Positions 15,598 through 23,437 of a stretch of 42,211 nt of DNA are shown piece after piece. The stretch is from Candidatus Binatus sp. (GTDB taxonomy: Bacteria; Desulfobacterota; Binatia; Binatales; Binataceae): positions 1-42,211 of the forward strand of contig NZ_JAUSKL010000016.1 in assembly GCF_030646925.1 (NCBI RefSeq), read 5' to 3'. Position 1 is the first letter of the stretch; every line of letters begins with the position of its first letter. A model generated the notes under the pieces. It was given only the letters and a program-made list of their open reading frames with translations, was not told the origin of the DNA and searched no databases. Made by a program: the position numbers and the translations under genes.

Positions 15598-16086
15598 ATG
15601 GCGATTCAGGTTCGGCGCGCGATCGAGTCCGATATTCCTGAACTGTCGCGCCTGATTGCCGGGCTCGCTTCGTATGAAGAGGCGCTCGACCCGCGCGCGA
15701 AATTCGATTGGGTTCTGATTCGCGATGCACCGAAGTGGCTCAAGCTGGTGCTCAATCGAGAGCATCATGCGGTATGGGTGGCCGATCATGGCGACGCGCG
15801 GCTCGTCGGTCATCTGTGGATTCGTCTCAAGCGCCAGAAGGACGGCGCGCTGCCGGCGACCGTCGGTTATATCAGCCAGGCTTTTTTGGACGAGAACTTC
15901 CGCGGTCGCGGGCTAATGAAGCCGATGCTCGAAGAGGCGTTCGAATGGTTCCGCAAGCTGGATATCGAGGTGGTGACGCTGAGCGTGCTGCATCGCAACT
16001 GGCTGGGCTCCGCCGCGTGGCATCGATTGGGCTTCAGCGATTGGCGTGAAGAGCGCCGGATGGAGCTGAGACCTCGTCAAAAATAG
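15598..16086 (+). CDS. GNAT family N-acetyltransferase
   Basis: 162 aa. Starts MAIQVRRAIESDIPELSRL, a typical GNAT first strand and helix. The acetyl-CoA binding loop is ENFRGRGLMKPMLEEAF (R/QxxGxG/A), followed by the VVTLSVLHRNW strand and AAWHRLGFSDW, the beta-bulge region. The acceptor cannot be predicted. ATG 15598 is preferred over an in-frame ATG at 15577, because GGGAGG ends about 8 nt before it. It is the last gene before the isc regulatory region, with 233 nt to iscS. Confidence 0.86.
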   Translation: MAIQVRRAIESDIPELSRLIAGLASYEEALDPRAKFDWVLIRDAPKWLKLVLNREHHAVWVADHGDARLVGHLWIRLKRQKDGALPATVGYISQAFLDENFRGRGLMKPMLEEAFEWFRKLDIEVVTLSVLHRNWLGSAAWHRLGFSDWREERRMELRPRQK

Positions 16087-16132
16087 CCCGCGATTTCCCA
16101 TTTCTGACCTCTCGGTTAAGCGCGGATTCCCC

Positions 16133-16161
16133 TTGACAGGCCATAAGAATCTCTTTACTAG
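16133..16161 (+). promoter_or_regulatory. Candidate sigma70 promoter P1 of the isc operon
   Basis: TTGACA at 16133-16138, exact -35 consensus, followed after 17 nt by TACTAG at 16156-16161, a weak -10. The -10 lies inside IscR-like site 1. Prediction from spacing only. Confidence 0.5.
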
Positions 16162-16179
16162 ACTAAACGGGTCCAGTAT
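16155..16179. promoter_or_regulatory. IscR type-1-like operator, site 1
   Basis: 25-bp near-palindrome with arms ACTAGAC (16157-16163) and GTCCAGT (16171-16177), six of seven bases complementary, and a final TAT. Compared by eye with the E. coli type-1 consensus (ATASYYGACT half-site), about 19 of 25 positions agree. It covers the -10 of P1, so a [2Fe-2S]-type IscR could repress there. No iscR gene is in the window. Confidence 0.55.
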
Positions 16180-16201
16180 TCTTTTCAGGGGCTCGATTCG
16201 T

Positions 16202-16229
16202 TTGATTGCCGTGACCAGCGCGCTATAGT
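16202..16229 (+). promoter_or_regulatory. Candidate sigma70 promoter P2 of the isc operon
   Basis: TTGATT at 16202-16207 and TATAGT (five of six to TATAAT) at 16224-16229, separated by 16 nt. The -10 overlaps IscR-like site 2. It lies 90 nt before the iscS start. Confidence 0.45.
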
Positions 16230-16249
16230 ATACCTAAGGAGTCCACTAT
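16225..16249. promoter_or_regulatory. IscR type-1-like operator, site 2
   Basis: 25-bp element inside a longer perfect inverted repeat (CTATAGT 16223-16229, ACTATAG 16245-16251). About 18 of 25 positions fit the type-1 IscR consensus; the right half read in reverse is ATAGTGGACT, the best match. It covers the -10 of P2, repeating the layout of site 1. Confidence 0.55.
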
Positions 16250-16318
16250 AGGTTCGATGATGGTTAGATTGAGGCTTGGAGGCTGAGATTCAGAGGCAGG
16301 GACTCATTCAGAGGAAAG

Positions 16319-17536
16319 ATGCTTAAGACACCGGTCTACATGGACAATCACGCGACGACGCGAGTCGATTCGCGCGTGCTCGAGGCGATGCTCCCGTACT
16401 TCACGGAGAAGTTCGGCAATGCGGCCAGCCGCAATCACAGTTTTGGCTGGGAAGCGGAAGAGGGGGTCGATCGTGCGCGCAATCAGATCGCGGCGCTGAT
16501 CGGGGCCAAGTCGAAAGAAATCATTTTCACCAGCGGTGCGACCGAATCGGACAACCTCGCAATCAAGGGCGTCGTCGAGTTCTACAAGGAAAAGGGCAAT
16601 CACATCATCACGTGCGTGACCGAGCATAAGGCGGTGCTCGACAGTTGCCGCGCGCTGGAACGTGCGGGCAAGGCGACGGTCACGTATCTGCCAGTCGATA
16701 AATTCGGGATGGTCGATCCCGACGCAGTTCGGAAGGCAATTACCGACAAGACCGTGCTGATCACGATCATGTGGGCGAACAACGAAATCGGCACGCTGCA
16801 TCCGATCGCGGAAATCGGCAAGATCGCGAAAGAGAAGGGCGTGATTTTTCATTGCGACGCGGTGCAGGCGATCGGCAAGGTGCCGGTGGACGTGGAGAAG
16901 GCCGGAATCGATCTCGCATCGATCACGGCGCACAAGATTTACGGGCCGAAGGGAATCGGCGCGATTTACGTTCGATCGAAGGGACCGCGCGTGCGGCTGA
17001 CGCCGACGATGGATGGCGGCGGTCACGAGCGCGGGATGCGATCGGGCACGCTGAACGTGCCTGGAATCGTCGGGCTCGGCGCCGCGTGCGAAATCGCGGG
17101 CAACTCAATGCCCGAGGAATCGCACCGCTTGCTGCAACTCAGGAGCAAGCTCGAGGCCGGACTGTTCGAGCGTCTCGACGAAATCTACGTCAATGGGCAT
17201 CCGACCGAGCGCCTGCCGGGCAACCTGAACGTGAGCTTCGCGTATGTCGAAGGCGAATCGCTGCTGATGGGCATCAACGATATCGCGGTGAGTTCGGGCT
17301 CGGCGTGCACGTCGGCGACGCTGGAGCCGTCATACGTGATTCGCGCGTTGGGCATCAACGAGGAATTGGCGCATAGCTCGATTCGCTTCGGGCTGGGGCG
17401 TTTCAACACGGAAGAGGAAGTGGATTACGTGACCGAGCGCGTCACCAAGGAAGTGAAGCGGCTCCGCGACATGTCGCCGCTCTATGAGATGGCCAAAGAA
17501 GGAATCGATCTCAAGTCGGTAAACTGGAAGCAATAG
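16319..17536 (+). CDS. iscS: Cysteine desulfurase IscS
   Basis: 405-aa PLP enzyme that removes sulfur from cysteine and passes it as persulfide to IscU. PLP Lys206 is in [11 protein letters not shown] and the persulfide Cys330 in [14 protein letters not shown], on the long mobile loop that distinguishes IscS (group I) from Suf[12 protein letters not shown] opens the fold. The C-terminal [18 protein letters not shown] is the IscU-docking tail seen in IscS. GAGGAAAG directly precedes ATG 16319. It is the first gene of the operon; iscR, its usual leader, is missing, but IscR-like sites precede it. iscU follows after 50 nt. Confidence 0.96.
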   Translation: MLKTPVYMDNHATTRVDSRVLEAMLPYFTEKFGNAASRNHSFGWEAEEGVDRARNQIAALIGAKSKEIIFTSGATESDNLAIKGVVEFYKEKGNHIITCVTEHKAVLDSCRALERAGKATVTYLPVDKFGMVDPDAVRKAITDKTVLITIMWANNEIGTLHPIAEIGKIAKEKGVIFHCDAVQAIGKVPVDVEKAGIDLASITAHKIYGPKGIGAIYVRSKGPRVRLTPTMDGGGHERGMRSGTLNVPGIVGLGAACEIAGNSMPEESHRLLQLRSKLEAGLFERLDEIYVNGHPTERLPGNLNVSFAYVEGESLLMGINDIAVSSGSACTSATLEPSYVIRALGINEELAHSSIRFGLGRFNTEEEVDYVTERVTKEVKRLRDMSPLYEMAKEGIDLKSVNWKQ

Positions 17537-17586
17537 CGAAGGAATCGGCGGCCGATCGCGGCCGTGGACGATTCGCCGGAGACATT

Positions 17587-18003
17587 ATGGCTTATTCCGA
17601 AAAAGTTATTGAGCACTACAACCACCCGCGCAATGTCGGCAGTTTCGCCAAGGATGAGGCGAACGTCGGCACCGGCGTGGTTGGCGCGCCCGAGTGCGGC
17701 GACGTGATGAAGCTGCAGCTCAAGATTAGCGATGCGGGCGTGATCGAGGATGCGCGCTTCAAGACCTTCGGCTGCGGCAGTGCGATCGCAAGCTCGAGCT
17801 ACGTGACCGAACTGGTCAAGGGCAAGCATATCGACGAAGCGATGACGATCAAGAATACGGTCATCGTGAAGGAGCTGAACCTGCCGCCGGTCAAGATTCA
17901 TTGTTCGGTGCTGGCCGAGGACGCAATCAAGGCTGCGATCACGGACTGGCGCAAACGCAAGGGCGAGCAGATCGAAGAGCCTGCCAAGGCGCGCGAGGCG
18001 TAA
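17587..18003 (+). CDS. iscU: Iron-sulfur cluster scaffold IscU
   Basis: 138-aa scaffold on which [2Fe-2S] and [4Fe-4S] clusters are built. The three ligand Cys are present (C37 in PECGDV, C63 in FGCGSA, C106 in KIHCSV), with Asp39 beside the first. LPPVK at 99-103 is the HscA recognition motif, consistent with hscA in the same operon. GGAGA precedes ATG 17587. It is slightly longer than E. coli IscU, through an acidic/lysine C-terminal tail. Confidence 0.96.
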   Translation: MAYSEKVIEHYNHPRNVGSFAKDEANVGTGVVGAPECGDVMKLQLKISDAGVIEDARFKTFGCGSAIASSSYVTELVKGKHIDEAMTIKNTVIVKELNLPPVKIHCSVLAEDAIKAAITDWRKRKGEQIEEPAKAREA

Positions 18004-18008
18004 TTTTT

Positions 18009-18332
18009 GTGGCAGTGATTTCTCTCTCAGAGGGTGCGGTGCAGAAGATCAAGCAGTTGGTCGCCGACAAGGGCGAAGGCGCGGGGCTGCGCGTGAAGGT
18101 GGTCGGCGGCGGATGCTCGGGCTTGCAGTATCGCATGGAAATCGACGCGGCCAAGGAGCGCGACAAGGTTTTCGAGCGCGACGGCGCGCGCCTGATCGTC
18201 GATAAGAAAAGTTTTCTTTATCTGAACGGTTCGGAACTCGACTACGGCGAAGAGCTGATGTCGTCGGGCTTCAAGGTGGTAAATCCGAACGCCAAGCGCA
18301 GTTGCGGATGCGGAGAATCGTTCGTCGTATGA
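18009..18332 (+). CDS. iscA: Iron-sulfur carrier protein IscA
   Basis: 107-aa A-type carrier, the standard IscA length, with ligand cysteines C36 (GGGCSGLQY), C99 and C101 (SCGCGESF). It accepts clusters from IscU or iron and delivers them to apo-targets. The start is a GTG at 18009, 5 nt after the iscU stop; the frame continues upstream inside iscU but those residues are not IscA-like. Sequence alone does not separate IscA from ErpA; the operon position favours IscA. Confidence 0.9.
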   Translation: MAVISLSEGAVQKIKQLVADKGEGAGLRVKVVGGGCSGLQYRMEIDAAKERDKVFERDGARLIVDKKSFLYLNGSELDYGEELMSSGFKVVNPNAKRSCGCGESFVV

Positions 18333-18362
18333 ACGGGTGGAGGCGGGAGCAGCAACCCAACC

Positions 18363-19010
18363 ATGATCGAGTGCCCCTCATGTGGACGGCGGCAGGAGCC
18401 GCGATTGATATGTGCTGACTGCGGAGCGCCGCTTTCGGCTGAGCTCGACAGTTTCGCCGCCCTGGAACTTCCCCGAAAACTCGCGATCGAATTGCCGGCG
18501 CTGGAGCGCGTCTATCACGAGCTCAGCCGCAAGATTCATCCCGATCGATTCGCGTCGAGCGCGGCGGCGATTCGCGACGCGAGCCTGCGCGGGACCGCGC
18601 TGCTGACCCGCAGCTACCGGACGCTCAGAGATCCAGTCGCGCGCGGACTTTACTGGCTCGAGCTGCGTGGCGAGAAGCTCGCGGAAAACAACAAGCGAGT
18701 TTCCCCCGATTTGGCCGAGATGGTTTTCGACGTGCAGGAGCAGATCGCCGAGCTTCGCGGCGAATCGCCCGCCAGCGATTCGTTCTGGGCGGCCGCAACC
18801 CAATTGATTGAAAAGCGTACAAACATTCAGGAGCTGATGGATGCGAGCCGTGCCGAACTCGAGCGCAATTTCGCGGTGTGGGATGAGGGCAAGCCAGATC
18901 GCGGATCAATGCTTACATTGGAGTTGAAGGCAATTCTCTCGAAGATCGCCTATCTCAGAACATTGCTTCGCGATGTCGATAGCGCGCTCGAAAGCATCAG
19001 GGCAGCCTGA
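18363..19010 (+). CDS. hscB: Co-chaperone HscB with N-terminal zinc-ribbon
   Basis: 215-aa J-domain co-chaperone that brings IscU to HscA. HPD, the ATPase-stimulating triad, is at 59-61 (KIHPDRFA). The C-terminal three-helix IscU-binding domain spans about 110-215. It is longer than the 171-aa E. coli HscB because residues 4-20 form a tetracysteine knuckle (CPSC...CADC). Such N-terminal knuckles are known in eukaryotic HSC20 and some bacteria. ATG 18363 is 30 nt after iscA; the stop directly abuts the hscA ATG. Confidence 0.9.
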   Translation: MIECPSCGRRQEPRLICADCGAPLSAELDSFAALELPRKLAIELPALERVYHELSRKIHPDRFASSAAAIRDASLRGTALLTRSYRTLRDPVARGLYWLELRGEKLAENNKRVSPDLAEMVFDVQEQIAELRGESPASDSFWAAATQLIEKRTNIQELMDASRAELERNFAVWDEGKPDRGSMLTLELKAILSKIAYLRTLLRDVDSALESIRAA

Positions 19011-20876
19011 ATGGCACGCATATTCGGAATAGACCTCGGCACCACTAACAGCCTGATCGCGGCGATGAACAATGGCGCGCCGAAGGTGATCGCGGACCGC
19101 GATACCGGCGCGATTCTGCTGCCGTCGGTGGTTGCGGTTGCTCCTGATGGCGCGGTGACGGTCGGCGAGCCCGCAATCGAGCTGGAACCGCATCTGACGG
19201 TAGAGCGCGACGGGCGGGTGAGTGCAGTTGGTTTTCCTGGCGGCGAGTACGGCGCGGTAATTCGATCGGTCAAGCGCTACATGGGACTCGGCGGCGACGA
19301 GGTCGCCGCGGAAGAGCGCGCGCGCTACACGTTCGCCGATCTGAGCAGGCCGGTCGTGCGCTTCCAGATTGGAAAGCGCGTTTTTACGCCGCCGCAAATT
19401 TCGGCCGAGATTCTGCGCGCGTTGAAGGATCGAGCGGAGAGCGCGCTCGGCAATGAAACCGTCGAACGCGTCGTGATCACGGTGCCCGCCTACTTCAACG
19501 ACGGACAGCGCCAGGCCACCAAGGACGCGGGCCGGCTCGCGGGACTCGAAGTGGTGCGCCTGGTGAACGAGCCGACGTCCGCGTCGCTCGCGTACGGGCT
19601 CAATCAGATGGCGACCGGCAACGTCGCGGTCTATGACTTCGGCGGCGGCACGTTTGACATCTCGATCCTCAGTATCAAGGAAGGAATTTTCGAGGTGCTC
19701 GCGACCAACGGCGATACTCATCTGGGCGGCGACGATATCGACCACGCGATCGTCGATTGGCTGCTGCACGAGCTGCCCGACGCCGTGAAGCGCGATCGCC
19801 ACGTGTGGAACAGCGCGCGGATGGCCGCCGAAGACGCGAAGAAGCGCCTGACCGACGCAGGTGATACTGAAGTCGTCGTCGAGTTGCCGGGTCATACGGT
19901 GCGCCGAAATCTCAAGCGCGCCGAGCTCGACAAGATAGCGGCGCCGTTCGTCGCGCGAACGCTCGATCGATGCGCGCTGGCGCTGAAGGATGCGAAGCTC
20001 GAGCCGCGCCAGATCGATGCGATCGTGCTGGTCGGCGGCTCGACGCGGATGCCGATAGTGCGCGAGCGCGTTGCCGCGATGTTCCATCGGGAACCGCTGT
20101 GCTCGATTGATCCGGACCAGGTTGTGGCGCTGGGAGCCGCCGTTCAGGCTTCCGTGTTAATGGGAACCCAGGGCGACATGCTGCTGCTCGATGTCGTTCC
20201 GCTGTCGCTCGGGATCGAGACCATGGGCGGCATTATGGAACGCTTAATCCATCGCAACACGACTATCCCGACCAGCGTTACCGAAGGGTTCACGACGGCT
20301 GTGGATAACCAAACGCACGTGGACGTGCATGTTTTGCAAGGAGAGCGGGAGCTTGCTAAGGATTGCCGGAGTCTGGCGCGCTTCAAACTGGGGCCGATAC
20401 AGCTTCAGCCGGCAGGGGTACCGCGCATCGACGTGACTTTCCTCATCGATGCAAACGGGATACTAAATGTCAATGCGCGAGATCAGCGCACCGGCCGCGA
20501 GCACTCGATCGACGTCAAGCCGAGCTATGGACTGACTGACGACGAAATCGAGCGGATGCTCGAAGAGGCGATCGACCTGGGCGAGCAGGATTTGGAGGAG
20601 CGCTTGCTGATCGCCGCCCGCAACGACGGCGAGCAGATACTGGGCGCACTGCAGAAGCAGCTCGGCGAGTTCGGGAAGCTGGTGGAAGCCGGCGAGCGCG
20701 CGCGCATTGAGGAGACGGCGGAGTGGCTGGAGGCGGCCCGGAAGGGAACCGATCGCGAGCTAATCGCAAATCTGGTCGAGGAGCTGAACCAGGTCACTAC
20801 TCCATTCGCGGAGCGGATCATGAACGCCGCTATCAAGCTGGTGCTGGAGAAGCGGTCGGTCGAGGAAGTGTCATAA
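19011..20876 (+). CDS. hscA: Fe-S assembly Hsp70 chaperone HscA
   Basis: 621-aa specialised Hsp70 that binds the LPPVK loop of IscU and promotes cluster transfer. The ATPase domain shows [12 protein letters not shown] at the start, [14 protein letters not shown] and [10 protein letters not shown]; the substrate-binding domain ([12 protein letters not shown]-like segment, reading [15 protein letters not shown]) and helical lid follow. The length is close to E. coli HscA (616). It lacks the EEVD-type or long acidic C-terminal tail of DnaK. Its ATG follows the hscB TGA without a gap, indicating translational coupling. Confidence 0.92.
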   Translation: MARIFGIDLGTTNSLIAAMNNGAPKVIADRDTGAILLPSVVAVAPDGAVTVGEPAIELEPHLTVERDGRVSAVGFPGGEYGAVIRSVKRYMGLGGDEVAAEERARYTFADLSRPVVRFQIGKRVFTPPQISAEILRALKDRAESALGNETVERVVITVPAYFNDGQRQATKDAGRLAGLEVVRLVNEPTSASLAYGLNQMATGNVAVYDFGGGTFDISILSIKEGIFEVLATNGDTHLGGDDIDHAIVDWLLHELPDAVKRDRHVWNSARMAAEDAKKRLTDAGDTEVVVELPGHTVRRNLKRAELDKIAAPFVARTLDRCALALKDAKLEPRQIDAIVLVGGSTRMPIVRERVAAMFHREPLCSIDPDQVVALGAAVQASVLMGTQGDMLLLDVVPLSLGIETMGGIMERLIHRNTTIPTSVTEGFTTAVDNQTHVDVHVLQGERELAKDCRSLARFKLGPIQLQPAGVPRIDVTFLIDANGILNVNARDQRTGREHSIDVKPSYGLTDDEIERMLEEAIDLGEQDLEERLLIAARNDGEQILGALQKQLGEFGKLVEAGERARIEETAEWLEAARKGTDRELIANLVEELNQVTTPFAERIMNAAIKLVLEKRSVEEVS

Positions 20877-20907
20877 GCGCGACGCGGCGGCAGAGGAAGA
20901 AGGACTT

Positions 20908-21132
20908 ATGGGACTCAAGTGGGATCAGGCGGAGGAAATCGCGGAAGTGCTTGCGGAAAATCATCCGGGGCTGAATCCGCTCGATGCGAGATTTACCGAT
21001 TTGCGCCAATGGACCGTCGATCTCGACGAGTTCGACGACGATCGGAACGCCTCAACCGAGGGCAAGCTCGAGGCGATCCAGATGGCTTGGCATGCGATTT
21101 ATAAAGAACAGAATGAGGATGATTCTGAATAG
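20908..21132 (+). CDS. iscX: Fe-S assembly protein IscX
   Basis: 74-aa acidic protein of the IscX (YfhJ) family, which binds IscS and iron and modulates sulfur transfer. Family features include the WDQAEEIAEVL opening helix, NPLDARFTDLRQWTVDLDEFDDD, and EGKLEAIQMAWHAIY. The Asp/Glu surface cluster is retained. It follows hscA by 31 nt with AGGAAGAAGGA before the ATG. The ferredoxin gene that lies between hscA and iscX in E. coli is absent. Confidence 0.93.
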   Translation: MGLKWDQAEEIAEVLAENHPGLNPLDARFTDLRQWTVDLDEFDDDRNASTEGKLEAIQMAWHAIYKEQNEDDSE

Positions 21133-21179
21133 GTTTGAATCATAATTCGTCAATAGCGAGTAGTGGAGGAGGTGGGGTG

Positions 21180-21797
21180 ATGGAAGCGACAGCAGTTAAT
21201 TTGAAGTCCGGACAGGGTGAGAAAATGCAGGAAAAGGAAACTCTTGACGAAAGATTGCCGGGGTTATTCGAGCCCGACACTCTTTTGCCAATTCAATATT
21301 TCGAGGCGATGCGCAAAAAGCATCTGCTCGAAGGCGAGAAGCGGCTGATTCTGAGCGTGCTCGAGGACGCGATCGAATGCTTCATGAAGTGTATCGATGC
21401 GTCGACCAGCAAGAGCCAGCGGTTGTTCCGCGAGGCCGATGAATGGATCGCCCACGAGGACAAGCGCTGGGTGTTCTCCTTCGACAACGTGTGCGACATG
21501 CTCGACATCAATCCCGAGTACATGCGTGGGGGACTCCGGAGGTGGAAAGAGAAGCGCCTCGAAGCGATCGCACGCCAGCGGGCGGTATTGATCGAAGAGG
21601 CGGAACGGGCGGCGCTCGAGGCAGCCTCGCAGCCGGCGACTCCGGTTATTCCGATCACAATCGAAGCGCCTGCGGCGCCAGTCGCGATCGCGGCGCAATC
21701 GAAGATCGCGGCGAAGAAGCCGGCGCATCTGAAACGCCGTGAGGAACGGGTTCAGATCAAGCGGAGCGGTCAGAAACTGCGCAAGGTGCGCGCGTGA
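21180..21797 (+). CDS. Conserved hypothetical protein at the end of the isc operon
   Basis: 205 aa. The core (residues about 40-125) is helical and reads DEWIAHEDKRWVFSFDNVCDMLDIN followed, after PEYM, by RGGLRRWKEKR when split into its two helices. I recall similar unnamed proteins in Deltaproteobacteria with the same W-x-FSF-x-NVC and PEYxRxGL pattern, suggestive of a helix-turn-helix, but no function is known to me. The tail is Ala/Pro-rich then strongly basic (AHLKRREERVQIKR), fitting nucleic-acid contact. ATG 21180 is chosen because AGGAGGTGG lies just upstream; the frame also has a TTG at 21135. It sits 47 nt after iscX and before a strong terminator, so it probably shares the isc transcript. 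Confidence 0.72.
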   Translation: MEATAVNLKSGQGEKMQEKETLDERLPGLFEPDTLLPIQYFEAMRKKHLLEGEKRLILSVLEDAIECFMKCIDASTSKSQRLFREADEWIAHEDKRWVFSFDNVCDMLDINPEYMRGGLRRWKEKRLEAIARQRAVLIEEAERAALEAASQPATPVIPITIEAPAAPVAIAAQSKIAAKKPAHLKRREERVQIKRSGQKLRKVRA

Positions 21798-21841
21798 TCG
21801 ATTAGCTCGACGAACAATTGGCGCAAAAGACCGCCAGCGAT

Positions 21842-21870
21842 AAGGCGGCTCGGATCGGGCCGCCTTTTTC
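21842..21870 (+). terminator. Rho-independent terminator of the isc operon
   Basis: Stem AGGCGGC (21843-21849) pairs with GCCGCCT (21859-21865) over a 9-nt loop and runs into TTTTT. It closes the transcript of the isc operon and its last gene. Confidence 0.85.
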
Positions 21871-21968
21871 GTTTCGGCTGAAACGCAAGCCGGACTTGCG
21901 CGGCGAATGCCCTGCTCGTAGCGTTTCCTTCCGATACGTCGCAGGATCCAAGGTGCCTCGGAAACGCG

Positions 21969-22247
21969 ATGCCGCTGAGGACTAAAATCGAATGCCCCAA
22001 ATGCAGCGCCGATTTGGTGATCAAGCGCGGCGGCGTATGCCCGAATTGCGGCGAGCCGATCACCGAGCACGTCGCCCGAGTGCGCGCGCGCGAACGGCGG
22101 ATCGAGCAGGTGGTGGCGATAATCGGCACCGCGCTGATGCTGGGGGTGATGCTGGTGACGAGCGGCGTCACGCTGCTCGAGGGAATCGCGGCGTACGCCG
22201 TCGTGGGAGCTGTAATATACTACCTGGCGCGCCGCACGTTTGTATAG
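21969..22247 (+). CDS. Small zinc-ribbon membrane protein
   Basis: 92 aa. The N-terminal knuckle has CPKC and CPNC (residues about 9-27), followed by a charged linker (ARVRARERRIEQ) and two hydrophobic spans (VVAIIGTALMLGVMLVTSG and LLEGIAAYAVVGAVIYYLA). The layout suggests a cytosolic metal knuckle tethered to the inner membrane. It has its own transcription unit after the isc terminator. Family and role are unknown to me. Confidence 0.7.
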   Translation: MPLRTKIECPKCSADLVIKRGGVCPNCGEPITEHVARVRARERRIEQVVAIIGTALMLGVMLVTSGVTLLEGIAAYAVVGAVIYYLARRTFV

Positions 22248-22472
22248 TTTCGTTCTAAACGTTTGTTAAGTTATCCCGCCGCCCTCGAATCCTGAACATA
22301 CGTTAAGCCGTTCTCTCCGTTGACGTTTTGCGTCGAGAGAGTTTGCAATGGTGTATCCAGTTCGCGCGAACTACGTACTCAATTTTGTTGGGATGTAGCT
22401 AGTGCGGATAGTTTCTCAGAAACGGCCGGTGGCATCGTTAATGCTCTCAACGATCGACAGAGGTATCCGAAG

Positions 22473-23354
22473 ATGAAGTCGAAGCAAGGTCTAATGACTG
22501 CTTTGGTGGGAATCGCAATGATCGCGATGCCGATTACTGCGATGGCTGGCGATCACGGTCGCCATTGGCGTTCGGCTGAGCAAGCGCGCACCCGTTTCAC
22601 GGGGCCGCCGGTAGCCGTGGGAGGCACTCGCTACATGGGACCGCCGGTCGCGCGTGGCGGAGCGGAATGTGAATACCGGCGCCACGACAACGGGAATCAC
22701 TACGGCTGGGAGAAGCATCGCGGCTGGGAGAAGCATCGCGGCAATTCCAACGCCGGCTACATCTGCGATGACGACGGCGACGATTGCCGTCCGGCGGGGT
22801 ACGGATATCAGCCCAGCGGTTACGGATATCAGACGATGGCGCCGACCGCGTACGCCGCGCCTGTTTCATATCAGGCTCCCTACTACGGCTCGGGTTACTC
22901 GGCCCCGACGTTGGTCGACCCATCCGCGGGCGGTTCGCAGGCAAACTTGATGGCGGCCAAGGCGCAGGCGCAAGCGCAGTTTCAAGCGGCAAAGCAGTCG
23001 GGCAACGCGCGAGCGATCCGGAACGCGCGGAAAAATCTCTACGCGATCGACCGCAAGATCGCGCGCACCAATGTCCGTACTACTGGCGTGCCCTATGCGC
23101 GATATGGATCGAACGTGTCGCAGACGCCGCTGCATAAGAGACTGCTGAATGGAGTGCTCGGTACGCCGGGATACAATGCGGCGCCGGCTTACGGCAACGG
23201 GCTCGCAAACAACAACTACAACGGCGGCGCGCTGCCGGGAGTCGCGGCATATCAGAACTACGGTGCGGCGCCGGTAGCGCCGGCCTACGGCACGCCGTAT
23301 GCGGGCGGAGCGACTTCGATGCTCGCGCCGCTGCTGCAGAACTTCGTTCCGTAA
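22473..23354 (+). CDS. Secreted Tyr/Gly-rich protein
   Basis: 293 aa. A signal peptide (MKSKQGLMTALVGIAMIAMP, then ITAMAGD with cleavage after AMA) leads a low-complexity mature chain rich in Gly, Tyr, Ala and Pro. It contains a duplicated GWEKHR unit (encoded by a repeated 18-bp block around 22704-22741) and YGYQPSGYGYQ-type runs. A short Ala/Gln/Lys helix (AAKAQAQAQFQAAKQSG) and a basic helix sit mid-protein. Such composition is common in surface or matrix proteins; no enzyme motif is visible. ATG 22473 follows AGAGG and starts the signal peptide, so the longer frame from 22320 is rejected. The 225-nt leader region shows no further gene. A terminator follows. Confidence 0.75.
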   Translation: MKSKQGLMTALVGIAMIAMPITAMAGDHGRHWRSAEQARTRFTGPPVAVGGTRYMGPPVARGGAECEYRRHDNGNHYGWEKHRGWEKHRGNSNAGYICDDDGDDCRPAGYGYQPSGYGYQTMAPTAYAAPVSYQAPYYGSGYSAPTLVDPSAGGSQANLMAAKAQAQAQFQAAKQSGNARAIRNARKNLYAIDRKIARTNVRTTGVPYARYGSNVSQTPLHKRLLNGVLGTPGYNAAPAYGNGLANNNYNGGALPGVAAYQNYGAAPVAPAYGTPYAGGATSMLAPLLQNFVP

Positions 23355-23383
23355 GCGCCGGAACTCGAACTCCGATCGATGAT

Positions 23384-23414
23384 GCGCCCCGTCCTCCGGC
23401 GGGGCGCTTAATTT
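23384..23414 (+). terminator. Rho-independent terminator
   Basis: GCGCCCCG (23384-23391) pairs perfectly with CGGGGCGC (23400-23407) over an 8-nt loop, followed by TTAATTTTT. It ends the secreted-protein gene and separates it from the convergent oxidoreductase gene. Confidence 0.85.
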
Positions 23415-23437
23415 TTGCGCCTACCAGACTTTAAGGC

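Noticed and set aside
18906-20087. 393-codon minus-strand frame opposite hscA
   Set aside because: Antisense shadow of a clear Hsp70 gene, with no recognisable domain.
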